From NCBI GenBank assembly GCA_003260075.1, contig QLIY01000940.1, positions 1 to 64,000 of the forward strand: a DNA stretch of 64,000 nucleotides. The letters are read 5' to 3'. The notes beneath the pieces were generated by a model. That model ran no database searches, had not been told where the DNA came from, and was given only the letters and a program-made list of their open reading frames with translations. The stretch comes from Phallusia mammillata. Lineage: Eukaryota > Chordata > Ascidiacea > Phlebobranchia > Ascidiidae. How positions within the stretch are numbered: the first letter of the stretch is position 1; each line of letters opens with the position of its first letter. Shown in pieces: positions 62,801 to 64,000 of this stretch. The position numbers and the translations under genes are program-made.

Positions 62801-64000
62801 AACCCCCCCCCCGTGGTTGTCCTTTTCCTTTTATTTCTGAAGATTGCCATTCGAGTTTCTTCCAAAACACAATGTCCTTTTGTCAATTAACCCAAAGGGT
62901 GGAAAACTTTTCAATGCTTTTGATCCATTGAATAAAAATCACTGAACAGCTGGGCCTTTGACTTGGTTTTGAGTTTAATTATAAAACGTACAGAAGCGAG
63001 CAGGCTACAAGCTAGCAGGCCCAAAATTGAAAACAATAAACTTAAGCAGATTAAGATGACAATCGTATACATATCTAGTCTGAAAAACAGTGTTTTTCAT
63101 ATCCTGAATGCTGGATCATTTTATACTTTGCAATATCTATCAAACACTATACGCATTTTCCAATTTCTCTTAATTCCGCTTTGAATTTATGGTAGATACT
63201 TGAACACCAAAAACTAGCGGTACTGGAGTCTGTTTCACTTTAGGACAAATGACAAATAGTTTATGAAAGTTTATTAGTATTGTTTAAACCACTAGAATGC
63301 AACTGTTGCTGTAGTGTAGTGGAAGAAACAATGCCTCATGCGCATAATTTTTGGGTTCAAATCCCGTTTAATTTTTATCTTCTTTTTTTTTGCACACTTG
63401 TAGAAATGCCGGCGGTTAGGGCTATTCGGGTCAGGTGAAGGTTTAAAATCATAAATAACTTCAAAAACAAGCTTTTTCAAACATTTGACTTGACGTTACC
63501 TTCTTGACCTAAAGTGAACCGGACTCCAGTGCCGCTAGTTTTTGGTGTTAAAGTATCTACCTTAATTTATAGGTTATTATATTATTTGCACAATTTATAA
63601 AAACAACGCGCCCCCCCCCCTACTTTTGCATTGCACATCTACCTTTTTTCATGAAATGTCAGTATTATCATTTTCTCAACCTGTGTTGTTAAGTTATGTC
63701 ATGTAAATGACCTCCCCCCCCCCCCTATGCACCTTTTTGTTTGCAATGGCAATCGTCTAGTTTCTGTATATAAGTCAGGAATAAAGTTTTGCATAAACAT
63801 CTTAATGATATTTTGGTGTATTATGCTAATCCTACAGTAGGTCTTTCTAGCCTATCTGGTCCACTTGGATCTAATATAATATCAAAAAAATAAGTCATCA
63901 GAAACAATAACATGAATGCTTTAGCAAACTTAAAATTAGGGCATCACATCAAGTTATTTGTGTGGGTTCTAAAACTAACCTAATTCAATACTCATATACC
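50681..64000 (+). CDS. NLR gene 2: paralogue of gene 1, 3' end outside window
   Basis: Exons seen: 50681-50813, 57618-57725, 57876-57920, 59005-60291, 60560-60613; all junctions are phase 1, as in gene 1. The 542 codons in the window cover a polar N-terminus, one Gly-rich cassette, a linker, an intact NACHT region and the following short exon. LRR exons are expected downstream but none is visible by 64000. The first intron is very long (about 6.8 kb), inflated by repeats and by duplicated segments joined at C-runs. Exon 1 starts MDRSNSTQKRK, so it lacks the Gly2/Cys5 pair of gene 1. A decayed version of the missing second cassette lies at about 57301-57400. The high similarity to gene 1, including introns, points to a segmental duplication. 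Confidence 0.78.
51277..51298 (+). pseudogene. Duplicate 3' end of gene 2 exon 1
   Basis: Repeats 50792-50813 and the following roughly 360 nt of intron with very few differences, directly after the C-run 51264-51276. Probably the second allele. Confidence 0.6.
56447..57117. mobile_element. hAT element in gene 2 intron 1
   Basis: Left CAGCGGTTCACAACATTCC; right end inverse CAGCGGCTCCCAACCTTTCT then GGTGCCGCGACCCC. Flanks ATGTAACA (56439-56446) and ATGGAACA (57118-57125) match at 7 of 8. The segment 56675-56800 is repeated after the C-run 56806. No transposase. Confidence 0.65.
57301..57400 (+). pseudogene. Decayed second cassette exon of gene 2
   Basis: The upstream intron (TAACACCG, CTTGTATGGC, then TTTTTTTCTTGCAG) matches the intron before gene 1 exon 2. 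The bases after the AG (CAAAG, CATCA, ATT, TTGCC) keep patchy similarity to that exon. Read in phase 1, the frame hits TGA after 13 codons and no good donor follows. I read it as a lost cassette. Confidence 0.4.
57618..57725 (+). CDS. NLR gene 2 Gly-rich cassette exon
   Basis: 108 nt, phase 1/1, acceptor CATTCAG, donor GTAAGT. Encodes HSVGDKQSIDMREASVSG, then ASIVGARDVHVGDVHQY. Aligns with gene 1 exons 2 and 3. Joining exon 1 directly to it keeps the frame. Confidence 0.68.
57876..57920 (+). CDS. NLR gene 2 linker exon
   Basis: 45 nt, phase 1/1, acceptor TGATTTAG, donor GTAAAT, encoding YNDSSGRPPVNKKDK; equivalent of gene 1 exon 4. Confidence 0.6.
57921..59004. other. Gene 2 intron before NACHT exon
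   Basis: A/T-rich, no C-run, no recognisable element or exon. Confidence 0.4.
59005..60291 (+). CDS. NLR gene 2 NACHT exon, intact
   Basis: 1287 nt open in one frame, acceptor GATTGTAG, donor GTGGGT, phase 1/1. Walker A GPPGSGKTT is at 59268-59294. Walker B-like CVFVFDGYDQ lies about 190 nt further on and the sensor-like LLFTSRPHKIL at about 59624-59660. Then follow DELWEIVSNKAPQLFGLC, NPLLLQFIIF, LWKPLGKMAYEG and LFYFSHQTLQEIFAAKYI, the last being a typical NLR motif after NACHT. This region binds and hydrolyses ATP or GTP and drives oligomerisation in the family. The second acidic position of Walker B is Asp followed by Gln (DGYDQ) rather than the common DGLDE. Best-supported coding exon in the window. 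Confidence 0.92.
60385..60490 (+). pseudogene. Duplicate tail of gene 2 NACHT exon
   Basis: Repeats about 60228-60330 (GAGGGAGGTCATTGG onward) after the C-run 60374-60384. Its continuation matches gene 1 better than the first copy does. One of the two is probably the alternative allele; the following exon 60560 belongs to this copy. Confidence 0.55.
60560..60613 (+). CDS. NLR gene 2 exon after NACHT
   Basis: 54 nt, acceptor TTCACAG, donor GTATGG, phase 1/1, encoding MQTTSSKTADQLSTKRQ. Nearly the same as gene 1 exon 6. Confidence 0.65.
60684..62144. mobile_element. hAT-like element in gene 2, with duplicated segments
   Basis: Begins CAGTGGTTCTCACC and ends CACCACACTG. Three C-runs (60791, 61156, 61697) each separate near-identical blocks: 60649-60790/60804-60940, 61071-61150/61166-61245, 61250-61690/61707-62110. 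True length is therefore much shorter. Same intron position as 13684-14516. Confidence 0.4.
62145..63180. other. 3' intronic sequence of gene 2
   Basis: No exon found. The segment 62569-62640 recurs at 63621-63690 after a C-run. The equivalent of gene 1 exon 7 is not visible. Confidence 0.4.
63191..63561. mobile_element. 371-bp inverted-repeat element with internal tRNA-like sequence
   Basis: Terminal inverted repeats of 54 bp (63191-63244 and 63508-63561), beginning GGTAGATACT, differ at only four positions. Flanks TTGAATTTAT (63181-63190) and TTAATTTAT (63562-63570) look like a 9-10-bp target duplication with one change. Long inverted repeats starting GG and a duplication of about 9 bp fit Mutator-like non-autonomous elements. 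Confidence 0.8.
63310..63370 (+). tRNA. tRNA-like (Met, CAT) pseudogene inside the element
   Basis: Box A-like TAGTGTAGTGG, an anticodon arm ATGC-CTCATGC-GCAT with a perfect 4-bp stem and a 7-base loop placing CAT at positions 34-36, and box B GGGTTCAAATCCC. Acceptor stem pairing is poor, so this is probably a pseudogene or captured fragment. Confidence 0.5.
63726..64000. other. Window end, nothing recognised
   Basis: A/T-rich sequence after the last C-run; neither coding frame nor repeat match identified. Confidence 0.3.

Larger units (their letters stand above)
7682..63725. other. Short C-runs (10-15), probably recoded minimum-size gaps
   Basis: Positions: 7682-7691, 10037-10046, 10307-10321, 15920-15930, 25933-25942, 26836-26846, 27088-27098, 32774-32783, 32902-32911, 33043-33053, 33367-33377, 33789-33799, 34276-34286, 39190-39199, 39867-39879, 41194-41203, 41344-41353, 41459-41468, 42165-42174, 42719-42729, 44681-44691, 48004-48013, 51264-51276, 52645-52654, 52730-52739, 52957-52966, 53435-53445, 53535-53544, 54035-54044, 54274-54283, 55588-55597, 55952-55961, 56806-56815, 60374-60384, 60791-60803, 61156-61165, 61697-61706, 62803-62812, 63611-63620, 63714-63725. 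All are C, none G. Lengths above 10 can mostly be explained by adjoining native C. Confidence 0.8.

Overview
The window is genomic DNA from a multicellular animal. It has intron-containing genes with GT-AG splice sites, tRNA-derived SINEs, LINE and hAT transposon relics, and about 65% A+T by eye. The gene family (NACHT-LRR receptors), fairly compact introns and a few percent divergence between what look like alleles suggest a highly heterozygous marine invertebrate. An ascidian tunicate is my best guess, but nothing here fixes the species.

Two related NLR (NACHT plus leucine-rich repeat) genes lie on the + strand about 46 kb apart. Gene 1 (4488-16710) appears complete, with twelve exons: a short N-terminal exon with a myristoylation/palmitoylation-like start, two small glycine-rich cassette exons, a linker exon, one large NACHT exon, two short exons, four LRR exons and a short terminal exon. 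Gene 2 (50681 to beyond 60613) repeats the same order and intron phases through the exon after NACHT, then leaves the window. All introns from exon 1 up to the first LRR exon are phase 1 and those between LRR exons are phase 0, so the models check each other.

Around the genes: 1-3770 holds degenerate repeats. 17.4-20.3 kb holds two direct copies of a minus-strand LINE fragment. 20.5-23.1 kb holds a decayed ZBED5-like hAT transposase interrupted by a second hAT element. 24.1-41.5 kb is a degenerate tandem array with units of several kb and a cluster of tRNA-Leu-like SINEs. 41.5-50.6 kb holds dispersed repeats and several hAT elements with inverted ends. 63.2-63.6 kb holds a 371-bp inverted-repeat element containing a tRNA-like sequence.

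The most important technical observation concerns about 50 long homopolymers. Every one is poly-C on the given strand, none is poly-G, and none that I counted is shorter than 10. Most are exactly 10, or 10 plus adjacent native C. The 10-base runs very often sit where the following sequence repeats nearby sequence with slight divergence. Longer runs (24-95) stand in for missing sequence, including 26 nt inside the NACHT exon of gene 1. The simplest reading is that scaffold gaps (minimum size 10) have been recoded as C, so the polyproline and polyglycine reading frames are not proteins, many duplications are unmerged alleles, and the gene 1 frameshift is probably not biological.
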